Notes: generated by a model not told the origin, from the letters alone. Shown: positions 27,643-36,139, counted from the first letter of the stretch. The stretch: 64,000 bases of DNA from Pseudopontixanthobacter vadosimaris (GCF_012979275.1 NZ_JABASZ010000036.1:62001-126000), one strand, 5' to 3'. Numbers and translations: made by a program.

Positions 27643-28961
27643 ACATGGCTGATGAGGATACCGGCGAGACCGTCACGCAGGATTTCACGACGCGGCTCCG
27701 GCCCAGGGCGGCATCCAGCCTGCTGCTGTGGATCATTCTCGCATTTCTGATCGTCGCAATCGTATGGGCGGCGCTGACCGATATCGACCGCAGTGTCCGC
27801 GCGCCCGGCCGCGTCGTGCCGAGTTCGCAACTGCAGGTGATTTCCAACCTCGAAGGGGGGATCGTCAGCGAAATCTTAGTCGAGGCGGGCGAGCAGGTAG
27901 AGGCGGGTACGCCGCTGGTCCGGCTCGACCAGACGCTTGCCGATGCGGAACTGGGCAGCACACGCTCCACCATCGCTGCGCAGAACGCCCGGCTGGCACG
28001 GCTCGAAGCGGAAGCCACCGGCCGCGCCCCCGCCTTCCCGGGAGCGACCAATCCAAGAGAAGCCGAACAGATCGCTATCGAGCGCCAGCTTTATGCAGCG
28101 CGCGCTGCGGACCTGGACAGCGCAACTGCCGCCGCACAGGCCCGCATCAACCAGGCAGAGCGCAGCGTTGCAGAGGCCGAGGCGAATTACCAGTCGCGCG
28201 TGTCGCAGCGGCGGGCCACTCAAGCGGAACTGGCGACGATCCAGCCACTGGTCGAGCGCGGCATCGAACCGCGCCTGTCGCTGGTGCAGCTTGAGAACAG
28301 GATCGCAGTGAACAACAGCGAGGTCGCGGCCGCCGCCGAATCAGTCAGCCGCGCGCGCGCTGGCGTGGCCGAGGCGCGTGCATCGCTGGCGCAGATGCGG
28401 CAGGACTGGCGTTCGCAGGCGGGGAGCGAACTGGCGAACACACAGGCGGAGGCGAGCGCCCGGCGTGCCACTCTGCCCGCGCTCGCCGACAGGGCCCGCC
28501 GCACCGTGCTGACGGCACCGGTTGCCGGGCGGGTGAACCGCGTGCTGGTTTCCACCATCGGCGGTAGCGCACCTGCCGGCGAACCGCTGGTTGAACTCGT
28601 GCCCAGCGAGGATCGCCTCGTGCTGGAAGCGCGGGTTAGGCCGCAGGACATCGGCTTCGTGGCAATCGACCAGCCCGCAAGGATCGACATTACCGCTTAC
28701 GACTCCGCCATCTATGGCTCGCTGGACGGGCGGGTCGTAACCATCAGCCCCGACGCCACCGAGGACGAAAGAACCGGCGAATCCTATTACCTGCTGACCG
28801 TCAGAGCAGACACCCAATCGATCGAAGGGCCTGGTGGACGGCAATTGCCGATCGGCCCGGGAATGACTGCGACAATCAGCCTGCTGGGCGACAAACGGTC
28901 GGTGCTGAGCTACATCCTCACACCAATCACGCGGGTAACCGAACGCGCATTCCGGGAATAG
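27639..28961 (+). CDS. HlyD-family periplasmic adaptor, type I secretion
   Basis: A 440-residue membrane fusion protein. There is one transmembrane helix (LLLWIILAFLIVAIVWAAL, about residues 29-47), then the biotinyl-lipoyl-like domain split by a long coiled coil (residues 95-280, rich in Ala/Gln/Glu/Arg). A beta-barrel region follows with TVLTAPVAGRVNRVLV and a C-terminal conserved RPQDIGFVAIDQPARI block, as in HlyD/PrtE/LapC. It starts inside the ATPase stop (ATGA), completing the translocase. The stop is at 28961. The next genes are separate and may form an independent transcript. The identity is secure at family level. Confidence 0.92.
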   Translation: MNMADEDTGETVTQDFTTRLRPRAASSLLLWIILAFLIVAIVWAALTDIDRSVRAPGRVVPSSQLQVISNLEGGIVSEILVEAGEQVEAGTPLVRLDQTLADAELGSTRSTIAAQNARLARLEAEATGRAPAFPGATNPREAEQIAIERQLYAARAADLDSATAAAQARINQAERSVAEAEANYQSRVSQRRATQAELATIQPLVERGIEPRLSLVQLENRIAVNNSEVAAAAESVSRARAGVAEARASLAQMRQDWRSQAGSELANTQAEASARRATLPALADRARRTVLTAPVAGRVNRVLVSTIGGSAPAGEPLVELVPSEDRLVLEARVRPQDIGFVAIDQPARIDITAYDSAIYGSLDGRVVTISPDATEDERTGESYYLLTVRADTQSIEGPGGRQLPIGPGMTATISLLGDKRSVLSYILTPITRVTERAFRE

Positions 28962-29006
28962 ATGAAAAGATGCACGTTAAGGTTCGTAAAGCAGAACGAG
29001 ATATAA

Positions 29007-29024
29007 TAACCATTGTTTCGGTTA
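29007..29024. promoter_or_regulatory. Inverted repeat upstream of the protease genes, candidate operator
   Basis: TAACC and GGTTA are separated by eight bases in an AT-rich patch (ATATAATAACC) unusual for this GC-rich window, about 60 bases upstream of the lipoprotein gene start. It could be a binding site for a dimeric regulator, or part of a promoter. The position is after the HlyD gene, in a gap, which fits regulation of the lipoprotein and protease. It resembles a CtrA half-site arrangement only loosely. No regulator gene is adjacent. Confidence 0.3.
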
Positions 29025-29083
29025 AGCTCAAGCTCTAGTTATCAGCTACTTGCCGGCGGCGAACGGTCGCTTGAACTCTGCCG

Positions 29084-29629
29084 GTGTCGGGGGTCGATGC
29101 CATTTTCCGCGCTTCTGTTTTCTTGCTTGCCAGCATGTCTGCGGCGCTTCTCGCGTGTTCCGGTACCGGGCACAGTGAGGAAGTCGCTCGCCGGTCGGAC
29201 GTGAGCGTGCCCTTAGCCTTCCAGGGTGTGGAGCGGGTGCAGGTTCTTTGCTTGGTGCAGGGTGAAAACGGCGTTGCGCCGGCAGCGGAGCGCGACATTC
29301 TCTGCGACACCATCGTGGAAGAAGCGACAAGGGCGTCACCTGTGCCGGTTGCGGCGATAATGCTCGGCGATCCGCAGGTACTGGCACCCGCCAGCCTCAC
29401 CATTCTTGCACATGGGTCGATAACCGGCGCCCGCGACCAGCGGCTGCTGGCGCTTGCCATGCGCCCCTATAGCGTAACGGCGGGGCAGTCCGACATCTTG
29501 TTCGGTGCCCCGCCGCAGGTGGTGCGTCTTGGTGACAAAGCAGCGCTGCAGGCCGCCGTTGGCGAGGCGCTGAACCACATACTTCCATGGCGGCAAGGTC
29601 AGGCAGCAGCCAGACCTGTCGCCAATTGA
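29084..29629 (+). CDS. Putative lipoprotein between the secretion genes and the protease, unknown function
   Basis: A protein of up to 181 residues starting at GTG. It has a hydrophobic stretch and a lipobox-like LLAC (Cys25), suggesting a lipoprotein exported and acylated in the envelope. ATG at 29135 would also retain the LLAC but shorten the signal. The rest has no motif I recognise: a conserved-looking VLCLVQGE and LCDTIVEEA segment, and an alpha/beta composition. It lies between the type I secretion genes and the protease gene, same strand, 45 bases before the latter. In other bacteria the periplasmic inhibitor Inh is encoded beside the protease and its exporter. This gene could play an equivalent role, but I see no sequence link. 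Confidence 0.6.
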   Translation: MSGVDAIFRASVFLLASMSAALLACSGTGHSEEVARRSDVSVPLAFQGVERVQVLCLVQGENGVAPAAERDILCDTIVEEATRASPVPVAAIMLGDPQVLAPASLTILAHGSITGARDQRLLALAMRPYSVTAGQSDILFGAPPQVVRLGDKAALQAAVGEALNHILPWRQGQAAARPVAN

Positions 29630-29674
29630 GCGAGTGCACCTGATTTTCTACGTTTCTTGGAGAGGATGATCGAG

Positions 29675-31807
29675 ATGAAGACTGAATTTCTTGCCGGAAC
29701 GACCGGTGGCGCAATAACGAGGTCGATACTTTCCAGGGGGTCGGAGCCCGCTTTCGATCCGGATATTCTGACCGCCCATGTCGCAGCGTCTGACAGTGTC
29801 GATGCGTCTGTCGATTACCTCGCCGGCACGACGGCCGCGAATGGCAAGCCGATCTGGTCGGTCGAGCAGATCGCGGCGCACCTTAACCGTTCCGGCGCCA
29901 GCTGGACCGAAGGGCCCGATCCGGCGCCGCAGCGCGGCGACGAGGATCCCAATACCATCACTTTCGGCTTCTTCGAAAATCAGAACGAACTTTTCGAAAA
30001 CGGCTACGTCTATTTCATCGGCGCGAATGGCTACGGTTTCAGTGAATATTTCAATTTCGCAAGCTTTTCCGAAGCACAGCGCGGCGCGGCACGCGAATCG
30101 ATGCAGAGCTGGGATGACGTCGCTGCGGTGACCTTCGTCGAGACGGCAGCGGGCGATGCCGACATCAATTTCGGTAATCTGGCGAGCGCACCGACCACCC
30201 AGGCCTACGCCCGTCTGCCGTTCGGAACACTGACAGGCGATCCCGCCTTGAATGCGCAGATTGCGCCGATTGCCGGCGACGTGTGGATTTCGGCAAGCCA
30301 GGCCAGCAATTTCCAGCTCGATGAAGGTGGCTATGGCCTGCAGACGCTGACGCATGAGGTCGGTCATGCCCTCGGCCTCTCGCACCCAGGTGGCTACAAT
30401 GCTGCTCCGGGCCTGCGGATCACCTATGAGAGCAATGCCGAATATTATCAGGACACGCGCACCTATTCGGTCATGTCCTATTTCAACGCGAGTTCCACGG
30501 GCGCGCGTCATTTCGACTTCAATCTGTCGACGACGGTTTATGCAGGCGTACCGCTGATCCACGACATCGCTGCCATTCAGGCGATGTATGGCGCAGACAT
30601 GACGACCCGCACGGGCGACACGACATACGGGTTCAACAGCAATGCCGACCGTGATGCGTTCGATTTCGATCTGACGCCCGCGCCGGTCATGGCGATCTGG
30701 GATGCGGGGGGCATCGATACGCTGGATGCCTCGGGCTATGCCAGTAATCAGATCATCGATCTGCGCGAGGGTTCGCTCTCCAGCATCGGCGGCGTAACCT
30801 TCGACACGGCCCCGTCCTTCGAAGAAGTGAATGCCAACCGGGCGGAGGCAGGTTTCGGCCCGATTACGCGCGCGACCTATGATGCCAATATGGCGGCTCT
30901 CCAGCAGAACCCGGTCGTCGGGCAGCTGACCGACAATGTCGGCATAGCCTATGGCACAGTGATCGAAAATGCAGTGGGCGGTTCGGGCGACGATCTGCTT
31001 GTCGGGAACAATGTTGGTAATGTTCTGACCGGGGATGCCGGCAATGACACGCTGGTAGGCGGCAATGGAATCGACGTCCTGACGGGCGGTGCTGGCAGCG
31101 ATATTTTCTTCGCCGAAATCAACTCGACGACGGTTGCGAGCAAGTCGGGGCCGGTGTCGCTGGACATCGTCACCGATTTCGTATCCGGCACCGACAGGAT
31201 CGACCTGGGGCTGATCGATGCCAATACCGGAGTTGATGGCCAGCAGGGCTTCGTCTTCGTAAAAAAGGGAAGCGGGCAGGCTGGCGAACTCTATACCAAG
31301 ACATTCGGCAATCTGAATGCTGCTGAAAAATCGCTCGGCATCGACATTCCCGGCTATTCCGGCCCCAATACCGCGCTTGGAAAAGTCACCGTTGTCTTTG
31401 GTGACGTGAATGGCGGGGGCGCGGATTTCGCTTTCGTGCTGATCGGGACATCATCGGTATCGCTGGGCGACTTCATCAACCTTGGCGGCAATTTCGACGC
31501 TGCCGGAACCATTTCGGCATCCCTGGCGAACGTCCTTGCAGCCAGCGGCGGAATAGGCGGAACGGCTATCGCAGCCGCTCCCGAAGTCCTGCTCGATGGT
31601 GCCGAACTGTTTGCCGGCGACAGTATGGATCAGCTGCTGGCGTCGGGCGCAGGTTCCCATCACCATGGGGGCGCCCGCAACATGGTCGACATGGCTGCTT
31701 TCGCCCCGTTTAACGACGGTGAATTTGCTACGGGCGCTGGCCTGTTTACCGAAGGCAGCCGGTTCGACGGTCTGGAGCAGCTGGCGCTTCACACCAATTT
31801 CGCCTGA
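29675..31807 (+). CDS. Serralysin-like RTX zinc metalloprotease
   Basis: A 710-residue extracellular metzincin protease. Zinc ligands and catalytic Glu lie in HEVGHALGLSH (H227, E228, H231, H237). The Met-turn SVMSYF carries M267, followed by Tyr269. RTX nonapeptides of the GGxGxDxL type lie at about 435-479 (GGSGDDLLVG, TGDAGNDTLVGG). It has no Sec signal, as expected for a type I substrate, and the C-terminal third is the M10 C-domain followed by an unusual His-rich patch (GSHHHGG, about residue 660). The start at 29675 is supported by AGAGGA eight bases upstream. It ends in a strong terminator. Its genomic neighbours form the exporter that most likely secretes it. Confidence 0.9.
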   Translation: MKTEFLAGTTGGAITRSILSRGSEPAFDPDILTAHVAASDSVDASVDYLAGTTAANGKPIWSVEQIAAHLNRSGASWTEGPDPAPQRGDEDPNTITFGFFENQNELFENGYVYFIGANGYGFSEYFNFASFSEAQRGAARESMQSWDDVAAVTFVETAAGDADINFGNLASAPTTQAYARLPFGTLTGDPALNAQIAPIAGDVWISASQASNFQLDEGGYGLQTLTHEVGHALGLSHPGGYNAAPGLRITYESNAEYYQDTRTYSVMSYFNASSTGARHFDFNLSTTVYAGVPLIHDIAAIQAMYGADMTTRTGDTTYGFNSNADRDAFDFDLTPAPVMAIWDAGGIDTLDASGYASNQIIDLREGSLSSIGGVTFDTAPSFEEVNANRAEAGFGPITRATYDANMAALQQNPVVGQLTDNVGIAYGTVIENAVGGSGDDLLVGNNVGNVLTGDAGNDTLVGGNGIDVLTGGAGSDIFFAEINSTTVASKSGPVSLDIVTDFVSGTDRIDLGLIDANTGVDGQQGFVFVKKGSGQAGELYTKTFGNLNAAEKSLGIDIPGYSGPNTALGKVTVVFGDVNGGGADFAFVLIGTSSVSLGDFINLGGNFDAAGTISASLANVLAASGGIGGTAIAAAPEVLLDGAELFAGDSMDQLLASGAGSHHHGGARNMVDMAAFAPFNDGEFATGAGLFTEGSRFDGLEQLALHTNFA

Positions 31808-31823
31808 ACTCTCCTGAAAAATT

Positions 31824-31862
31824 ACAAAGCCTCGCCGGAGAAACCCTCCGGCGAGGCTTTGT
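31824..31862. terminator. Strong inverted repeat, terminator after the protease gene
   Basis: A perfect 17-base inverted repeat (arms beginning ACAAAGCCTCGCC and ending GGCGAGGCTTTGT) around an AAACC loop, starting 16 bases after the stop codon. Both arms end in A- or T-rich tracts, so it can terminate on both strands: the protease gene from the left, the tRNA from the right. Confidence 0.85.
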
Positions 31863-31985
31863 GTCCTAATTTTCTGCAGAGTGCCTTATTATTTCCACAG
31901 GGTCTAACCGCGCCGGCACCGCAGGCAATTCCGGAATAGCTCCCCTATATGGGAGGGCATGTCATGAACTTTCAGAAGGTTGCGA

Positions 31986-32060
31986 TGGTGGGCGTAGGAA
32001 GAGTTGAACTTCCGACCCCTGCGATGTCAACACAGTGCTCTACCACTGAGCTATACGCCC
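31986..32060 (-). tRNA. tRNA-Val(GAC)
   Basis: The complementary strand folds into a standard cloverleaf: acceptor GGGCGTA with TACGCCC, D-arm GCTC...GAGC, anticodon stem CTGTG/CGCAG with loop TTGACAT (anticodon GAC, reading GTC/GTT valine codons), T-arm GGAAG-TTCAACT-CTTCC. The 3' CCA is encoded (TGG on the plus strand at 31986-31988). No integrase or attachment duplication is next to it. Confidence 0.95.
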
Positions 32061-32102
32061 ACACGTTACGCAGTACCCGGCTGGCGAAACACCTTTCGGG
32101 AA

Positions 32103-32123
32103 GCAGCCCCTTAGCGGGGCTGC
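32103..32123 (-). terminator. Hairpin between cpdR and tRNA-Val
   Basis: GCAGCCCC and GGGGCTGC form a perfect eight-base stem with a five-base loop, just past the cpdR stop on the minus strand. The downstream bases are TTCCC, so the T-run is weak. It is probably the cpdR terminator. Confidence 0.45.
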
Positions 32124-32164
32124 ACTATGCGTGCAAGACCATTTCTGAAGTGTTCAGGCAAATG

Positions 32165-32560
32165 TCAGAGGCTTATCGCCGCAGTGCCCGCAAACACACG
32201 CTCAACCTCAAGAACAAGATCCTTAAGGTGAAACGGCTTCGACAATACCTTCGCCTGCGGCTGCTCCCTGCTGGCCTTCAGCGTGACCGCTGCGAATCCG
32301 GTGATGAACATGACCATCGTGCCGGGGCTGATCTCGCTGCATCTCTGTGCCAGTTCGATGCCATCCATTTCGGGCATAACGATATCGGACAGCAGCAGAT
32401 CGTAGCCGTCACTCAGCAGAGGAACCGCCTCGGTGCCACAAGCCACGCCTGTCACGGCATAGCCCGCGTTTTCCAAAGCACGCGTCAGATAGGTTCGCAT
32501 CGGTTCGTCATCTTCGGCCAGAAGGATGCGCAGGCGGTCCGGTGAATTGCTCATGGTCAT
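32165..32560 (-). CDS. cpdR: Single-domain response regulator CpdR
   Basis: A 131-residue receiver domain without an output domain. It has the acidic pair ED/D (residues 16-18), phospho-acceptor D59 in LLLSDIVMPEMDG, and the conserved KPF with switch Lys near residue 109. The ITGFAAV and VLSKPFHL stretches are those of CpdR, which in Caulobacter adapts ClpXP substrates such as PdeA and helps CtrA turnover. It is a phosphorelay target of CckA, which is also in this window. The start could be the ATG at 32554 instead. It is divergent from the N-formylglutamate amidohydrolase-like gene. Confidence 0.9.
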   Translation of the reverse strand: MTMSNSPDRLRILLAEDDEPMRTYLTRALENAGYAVTGVACGTEAVPLLSDGYDLLLSDIVMPEMDGIELAQRCSEISPGTMVMFITGFAAVTLKASREQPQAKVLSKPFHLKDLVLEVERVFAGTAAISL

Positions 32561-32646
32561 TCCGGTAGCCCGGATCGCTTAAGAAATCTTTGGCAAAACC
32601 GAAGCTGGACGATTTTGACACACCATCTGCAAACGTACATCCCGGC

Positions 32647-33570
32647 ATGATGAACGATGCGACGACCGAACCGATGACTTCCTGGCGCGATGTCGCTCCG
32701 TTTACAATGTCAGGCAGTACGGATTGCGCCGTTCCGCTGTTGATCGCCGCACCGCACGGTGGGCGCGTGTACGGGGCCGATCTGGCGCAGGACATGCGCC
32801 ACTTCGCCAGCGTGTCGATCAAGCTGGAGGATCGCTTCGCCGATCTCCTCGCTCTGAATATCGCGTCCCGTGTCGGCGCGGCAAGCCTGATTGCGCATGT
32901 GCCCCGTGCCGTGATCGATCTCAACCGATCTTCAGACGATATCGACTGGAGCATGGTGAGCGGTAAAAGCCCCGAAAACGACGTGCGGCCAGGCGGCAAT
33001 CGGCGCGCCCGCAGCGGCCTAGGCCTGGTGCCGCGGCGATTGCCGGATACGGGTGAGATCTGGCGCGGGAGATTGCCCGCCGCCGACCTCCAGAGCCGTA
33101 TTGAAATGGTGCATCGCCCCTATCACGCGGCTCTTGCCAAGGCGCTCGGGATCATGCGCGATCGTTGGGCGGCGGTTCTTCTGCTCGATCTGCACTCCAT
33201 GCCCCCGCTACGTTCGGAAGGGCGGCATCCGGCCGCGCGCTTCGTCATTGGCGACCGGTTCGGCGGTAGCTGCGCGCCCCGGCTCGCCGCTCAGGCTTTG
33301 CATTTTCTGAACCTGCACGGACATGACGCGGCGCACAATCGTCCTTATGCGGGCGGCTATATCCTCGACCGGCACGGTGCACCCGCACGGAATGTCCATG
33401 CCCTGCAGCTGGAAATATGCCGGTCGTTATATCTGGACGACCTGATGACCGAGCCGAGTTCGGGTTTCGATGATTTATGTGATCTGCTGACAGGGTTTTG
33501 CAGCCATCTGGCGAGCCGGGTTGCCGATATGGCGATGTCCGCCTCTGGGGGCCGACTGGCAGCCGAATAA
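32647..33570 (+). CDS. N-formylglutamate amidohydrolase-family protein
   Basis: A 307-residue protein with the family blocks: PLLIAAPHGGR near the N-terminus, DLNRS mid-protein, LLLDLHSMPP, and HNRPYAGGYI. The histidines in APHGG and DLHSM fit the zinc site of the FGase family, which hydrolyses N-formylglutamate to formate and glutamate. True substrate specificity is not provable here, and there are no hut genes nearby. Two in-frame starts exist: I placed it at 32647, because TTG at 32590 gives a longer tail with no support. It is divergent from cpdR. Confidence 0.85.
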   Translation: MMNDATTEPMTSWRDVAPFTMSGSTDCAVPLLIAAPHGGRVYGADLAQDMRHFASVSIKLEDRFADLLALNIASRVGAASLIAHVPRAVIDLNRSSDDIDWSMVSGKSPENDVRPGGNRRARSGLGLVPRRLPDTGEIWRGRLPAADLQSRIEMVHRPYHAALAKALGIMRDRWAAVLLLDLHSMPPLRSEGRHPAARFVIGDRFGGSCAPRLAAQALHFLNLHGHDAAHNRPYAGGYILDRHGAPARNVHALQLEICRSLYLDDLMTEPSSGFDDLCDLLTGFCSHLASRVADMAMSASGGRLAAE

Positions 33571-33725
33571 GAAAAAAGAACCACCCCGTGCAAGATGCAC
33601 GAGGTGGCCAAGGTTCAGGGAGGAAGCGCAAATGAATGCGCCAGTCCGGCGGGCTATGAGGGGGGGCACCGCCGGATGCGTTTGAAATGGGACAGGCCGA
33701 CCCTTTTTACAAGGTTCGGCCTGTC
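33571..33725 (-). ncRNA. Candidate small RNA with terminator (minus strand)
   Basis: On the minus strand a stem at 33725-33691 (15-base arms beginning GACAGGCCGA, one mismatch) is followed by unpaired CCTCCC- and CCCCCCCTC-rich sequence and then a second stem at 33607-33581. That stem has 12-base arms (CCACCTCGTGCA with TGCACGGGGTGG, one mismatch) and ends with TTCTTTTTTC. That is a complete Rho-independent terminator with no gene in front of it except SapC 68 bases upstream. Exposed CCTCC stretches that can pair with Shine-Dalgarno sites are common in alphaproteobacterial sRNAs. No promoter was identified, and it might instead be the 3' end of the SapC transcript. Confidence 0.4.
33632..33685 (+). 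CDS. Possible 17-residue mini-ORF
   Basis: On the plus strand ATG at 33632 has a perfect GGGAGGA seven bases upstream and encodes MNAPVRRAMRGGTAGCV before TGA. A hairpin follows at 33691-33725. It has no recognised homology. The same bases antisense form the CCTCC stretch of the candidate sRNA, so either the mini-ORF or the sRNA reading may explain the signal, and it may be neither. Confidence 0.2.
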   Translation: MNAPVRRAMRGGTAGCV

Positions 33726-33793
33726 GCGAAATCCAGTCCTTTTGCCGCCTCGCCAGTCAGGTCTGGCCATCCTTCCGAATCGGCCAGATGATT

Positions 33794-34612
33794 TCAGTTC
33801 ACCGGATCGAAACTGCCCGCCGTACCGCTGCCCTCGCTGAACTGCTCCTGCGGCTTGGGTCCCTTGCCCTGGCCGACCTGGCGACCAAAGATGTTCCGCA
33901 TCAGGTCCAGCGACATCATGTGGGCGTAGATCAGGGCGATCAGGCCGTTCTGGTTCCAGCCCCGCAGAGTATCACCGCGCAGCTCCCGCAATTTGTCCTG
34001 GTTGACCATCTGGAAGCCACGATAGACGAAGGGCTTGTCGGGATTCTCGGGCGAGGTGATGGCAATCTCGCCATCCATCAGCAGATCATGCTTCTGCAGT
34101 TCCTCGATGAAGGTCTTGGTTCGCGCTCCGGCTTCTTCGAAACGCTGGCAGAAAGTCAGAATTCCCTGCGTGGCTTCGGATGGCTTCTTCTCATCATCGA
34201 ACAGACGGTCGCCTTCGTCGTAATCGCCGATCGCCTCGCAGGTGGGATCGAAGCAGAGCGAAAGCTCTTCACTGTTATCGTTGAGCTTGGCCAGCAGATA
34301 GGGATAGCGGCGTACATAGGCCGGAATGTAAACAGGCTCACTGATCTTGCCGTCTTCGTCCACGAAAGTGTTCACGCCTTCATTCAGGCCCATCAGGGCA
34401 AGCGGAAGCGGGTTTGCACCGGATGAAAAGATGATCGGGTAATGGCGCTGCGCCTGCGCGAATTCGTCGACGGTCAGGGGAATGGCATGCTGGCCGATCA
34501 GCCAATCTGCCCTGTCCATCGTCTTGCTGCGGTAATCGGCATGGTCGCGGCTGTTGAGAGGCATCAGATCCTTGTAGAACAAGGGCAGGGTGGGCTGAGG
34601 CGCGCTGGCCAT
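33794..34612 (-). CDS. SapC-family protein
   Basis: A 272-residue soluble protein with family-typical blocks: FYKDLMPLNSRDHADYR at the start, PIIFSSGANPLPLALMGL, YIPAYVRRYPY and the later GFQMVNQDKLREL. No signal peptide or membrane helix. Members are widespread in sphingomonads and Caulobacter, often near TonB receptors, but their function is unknown. This one stands downstream of a flavin oxidase gene by 75 bases in the same direction. The C-terminus is Gly/Gln-rich and disordered. The name is only a family label; no role in peptide resistance should be assumed. Confidence 0.85.
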   Translation of the reverse strand: MASAPQPTLPLFYKDLMPLNSRDHADYRSKTMDRADWLIGQHAIPLTVDEFAQAQRHYPIIFSSGANPLPLALMGLNEGVNTFVDEDGKISEPVYIPAYVRRYPYLLAKLNDNSEELSLCFDPTCEAIGDYDEGDRLFDDEKKPSEATQGILTFCQRFEEAGARTKTFIEELQKHDLLMDGEIAITSPENPDKPFVYRGFQMVNQDKLRELRGDTLRGWNQNGLIALIYAHMMSLDLMRNIFGRQVGQGKGPKPQEQFSEGSGTAGSFDPVN

Positions 34613-34687
34613 CGGGATCTCTCCAAGTCACAAGGGGGCAAACGGTGAAGGACGGCAGGCATTGCCGCCCGTGTGAAGCGTTGCGCC

Positions 34688-36139
34688 TTACGGATTACCG
34701 CCACCGGTTGCAACCGGCACCAGCTTGCCGGGGTTGAGAATGCCCTGCGGATCGAGCGCTGCCTTCACCGTTTGCATCAGGGCCAGATGGACCGGATCGC
34801 CCGTCCTGCCGAGTTCGTCCCGCTTCATCTGCCCGATACCGTGTTCCGCGCTGATGGAACCCCCTTCCGATGTAACCAGATCATGCACGAACCGGCTTAT
34901 CGGCTGACCAACTTCGCTTTCCCACACGCCCGGTTCCGCGCCGGCAGGGGCAAGCACGTGAAAATGCACATTGCCATCGCCCATATGACCGAACGCGGTC
35001 GCCCTGGTGCCCGGAAACCGTGCTTCCACCAGCGGGATCGCCCTGGCGATGAACTCCGCCATCCCGGCTACCGGCACCGAGATGTCATGCTGCATCGCCG
35101 GGCCGATCGCGCGTTCCGCTGCGGAGATCGAATCACGCAGGGTCCAGAAATGTTCTGCCTGGGCCTCATTCGCCGCGATCGTCGCATCGCCGATCAGATC
35201 GCTTTCCAAGGCCCCGCTAAGCAGGCTTTCCATCTCGCCCTTCACTCGCGATTCTTCTTGCGAAGCATGCACCAGCTCGATCAGAACATGCCACGGATGA
35301 TTGCCGGCGAGCGGCAGGCGCGCACCGGGCAGATAATCGCGCACCGCGTTTATCGCCTGGGCTGGCATGATCTCGAAACCTTCCAGCTTTTCAGGTGCAT
35401 GTTCCTGGAGGCGCAGCAGAAGCTGCCGGGCCTGTCGCACGTCGTCAACGCCGGCCCAGGCGACCATGCGCCCGCCCACGGGGGATACGAGCCGGAGCGT
35501 CGCCGCTGTCACGATGCCCAGTGTGCCTTCGGATCCGATCAGCAATTGCTTCAGGTCGAACCCGCGATTGTCCTTCTTCAAGGGCACCAGCGCGTCTAAT
35601 ATCTCGCCATTCGCCAGCACCGCCTCCAGCCCCAGCACCTGGGCGCGCATCGATCCGTGCCGCAGCACCTGCGTTCCGCCGGCATTGGTGGAGACGAGTC
35701 CGCCGACGGTGGCCGACCCCCTGCCGCCAAGGGTGAGCGGAAAGCGCAGATCTTCGGCCAGGGCCGCTTCCTGCAAGGTCTGGAGGATGACCCCTGCGTC
35801 ACAGGTAATCTGGCGCGCCTCGCGGTCCAGGCTGCGGATCGTGTCCATCCGGCGCAGCGACAGCAGCAACGCGTTACCCGATGCATCCGGGGTCGCACCG
35901 CCCGACATGCCGCTGTTGCCCCCCTGTGGGACCACGGGAACACGGTAGCGCGCGCAGAGTGCGACGAGTTTAGCGACTTCCTCAGTGGATCGGGGCAGGG
36001 CCATCGCACACGCGCGCCCATGGTAGCGGCCACGCCAGTCGGTCAGCCACGGTGCCATGGATCCGGCATCGCTTGTCAGTCCGCGCGCGCCGAGCAGCCC
36101 GGCAGCTTCTTCCAGAAAGGTCTTCATCTGCATCGTCAT
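34688..36139 (-). CDS. FAD-binding oxidoreductase, D-2-hydroxyacid dehydrogenase/glycolate oxidase GlcD-like
   Basis: A 483-residue flavoprotein of the PCMH-type FAD-binding family. It has the FAD-binding stretch VPVVPQGGNSGMSGGATP, GGLVSTNAGGTQVLRHG and GSEGTLGIVTAATLRL near the middle, and a C-terminal FAD-linked oxidase domain with GHMGDGNVHFHV and the SAEHGIGQMKRDEL block holding likely metal or substrate ligands. D-2-hydroxyglutarate or D-lactate dehydrogenase activity is the most likely role, but the substrate cannot be settled. It has no GlcE/GlcF subunit neighbours. It starts divergently from the secreted unknown at 36.3 kb. Confidence 0.88.
   Translation of the reverse strand: MTMQMKTFLEEAAGLLGARGLTSDAGSMAPWLTDWRGRYHGRACAMALPRSTEEVAKLVALCARYRVPVVPQGGNSGMSGGATPDASGNALLLSLRRMDTIRSLDREARQITCDAGVILQTLQEAALAEDLRFPLTLGGRGSATVGGLVSTNAGGTQVLRHGSMRAQVLGLEAVLANGEILDALVPLKKDNRGFDLKQLLIGSEGTLGIVTAATLRLVSPVGGRMVAWAGVDDVRQARQLLLRLQEHAPEKLEGFEIMPAQAINAVRDYLPGARLPLAGNHPWHVLIELVHASQEESRVKGEMESLLSGALESDLIGDATIAANEAQAEHFWTLRDSISAAERAIGPAMQHDISVPVAGMAEFIARAIPLVEARFPGTRATAFGHMGDGNVHFHVLAPAGAEPGVWESEVGQPISRFVHDLVTSEGGSISAEHGIGQMKRDELGRTGDPVHLALMQTVKAALDPQGILNPGKLVPVATGGGNP

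Noticed and set aside
31986-32060. tRNA-Val as a genomic island attachment site
   Set aside because: No integrase, no repeat of the tRNA 3' end nearby, and housekeeping-like genes on both sides.
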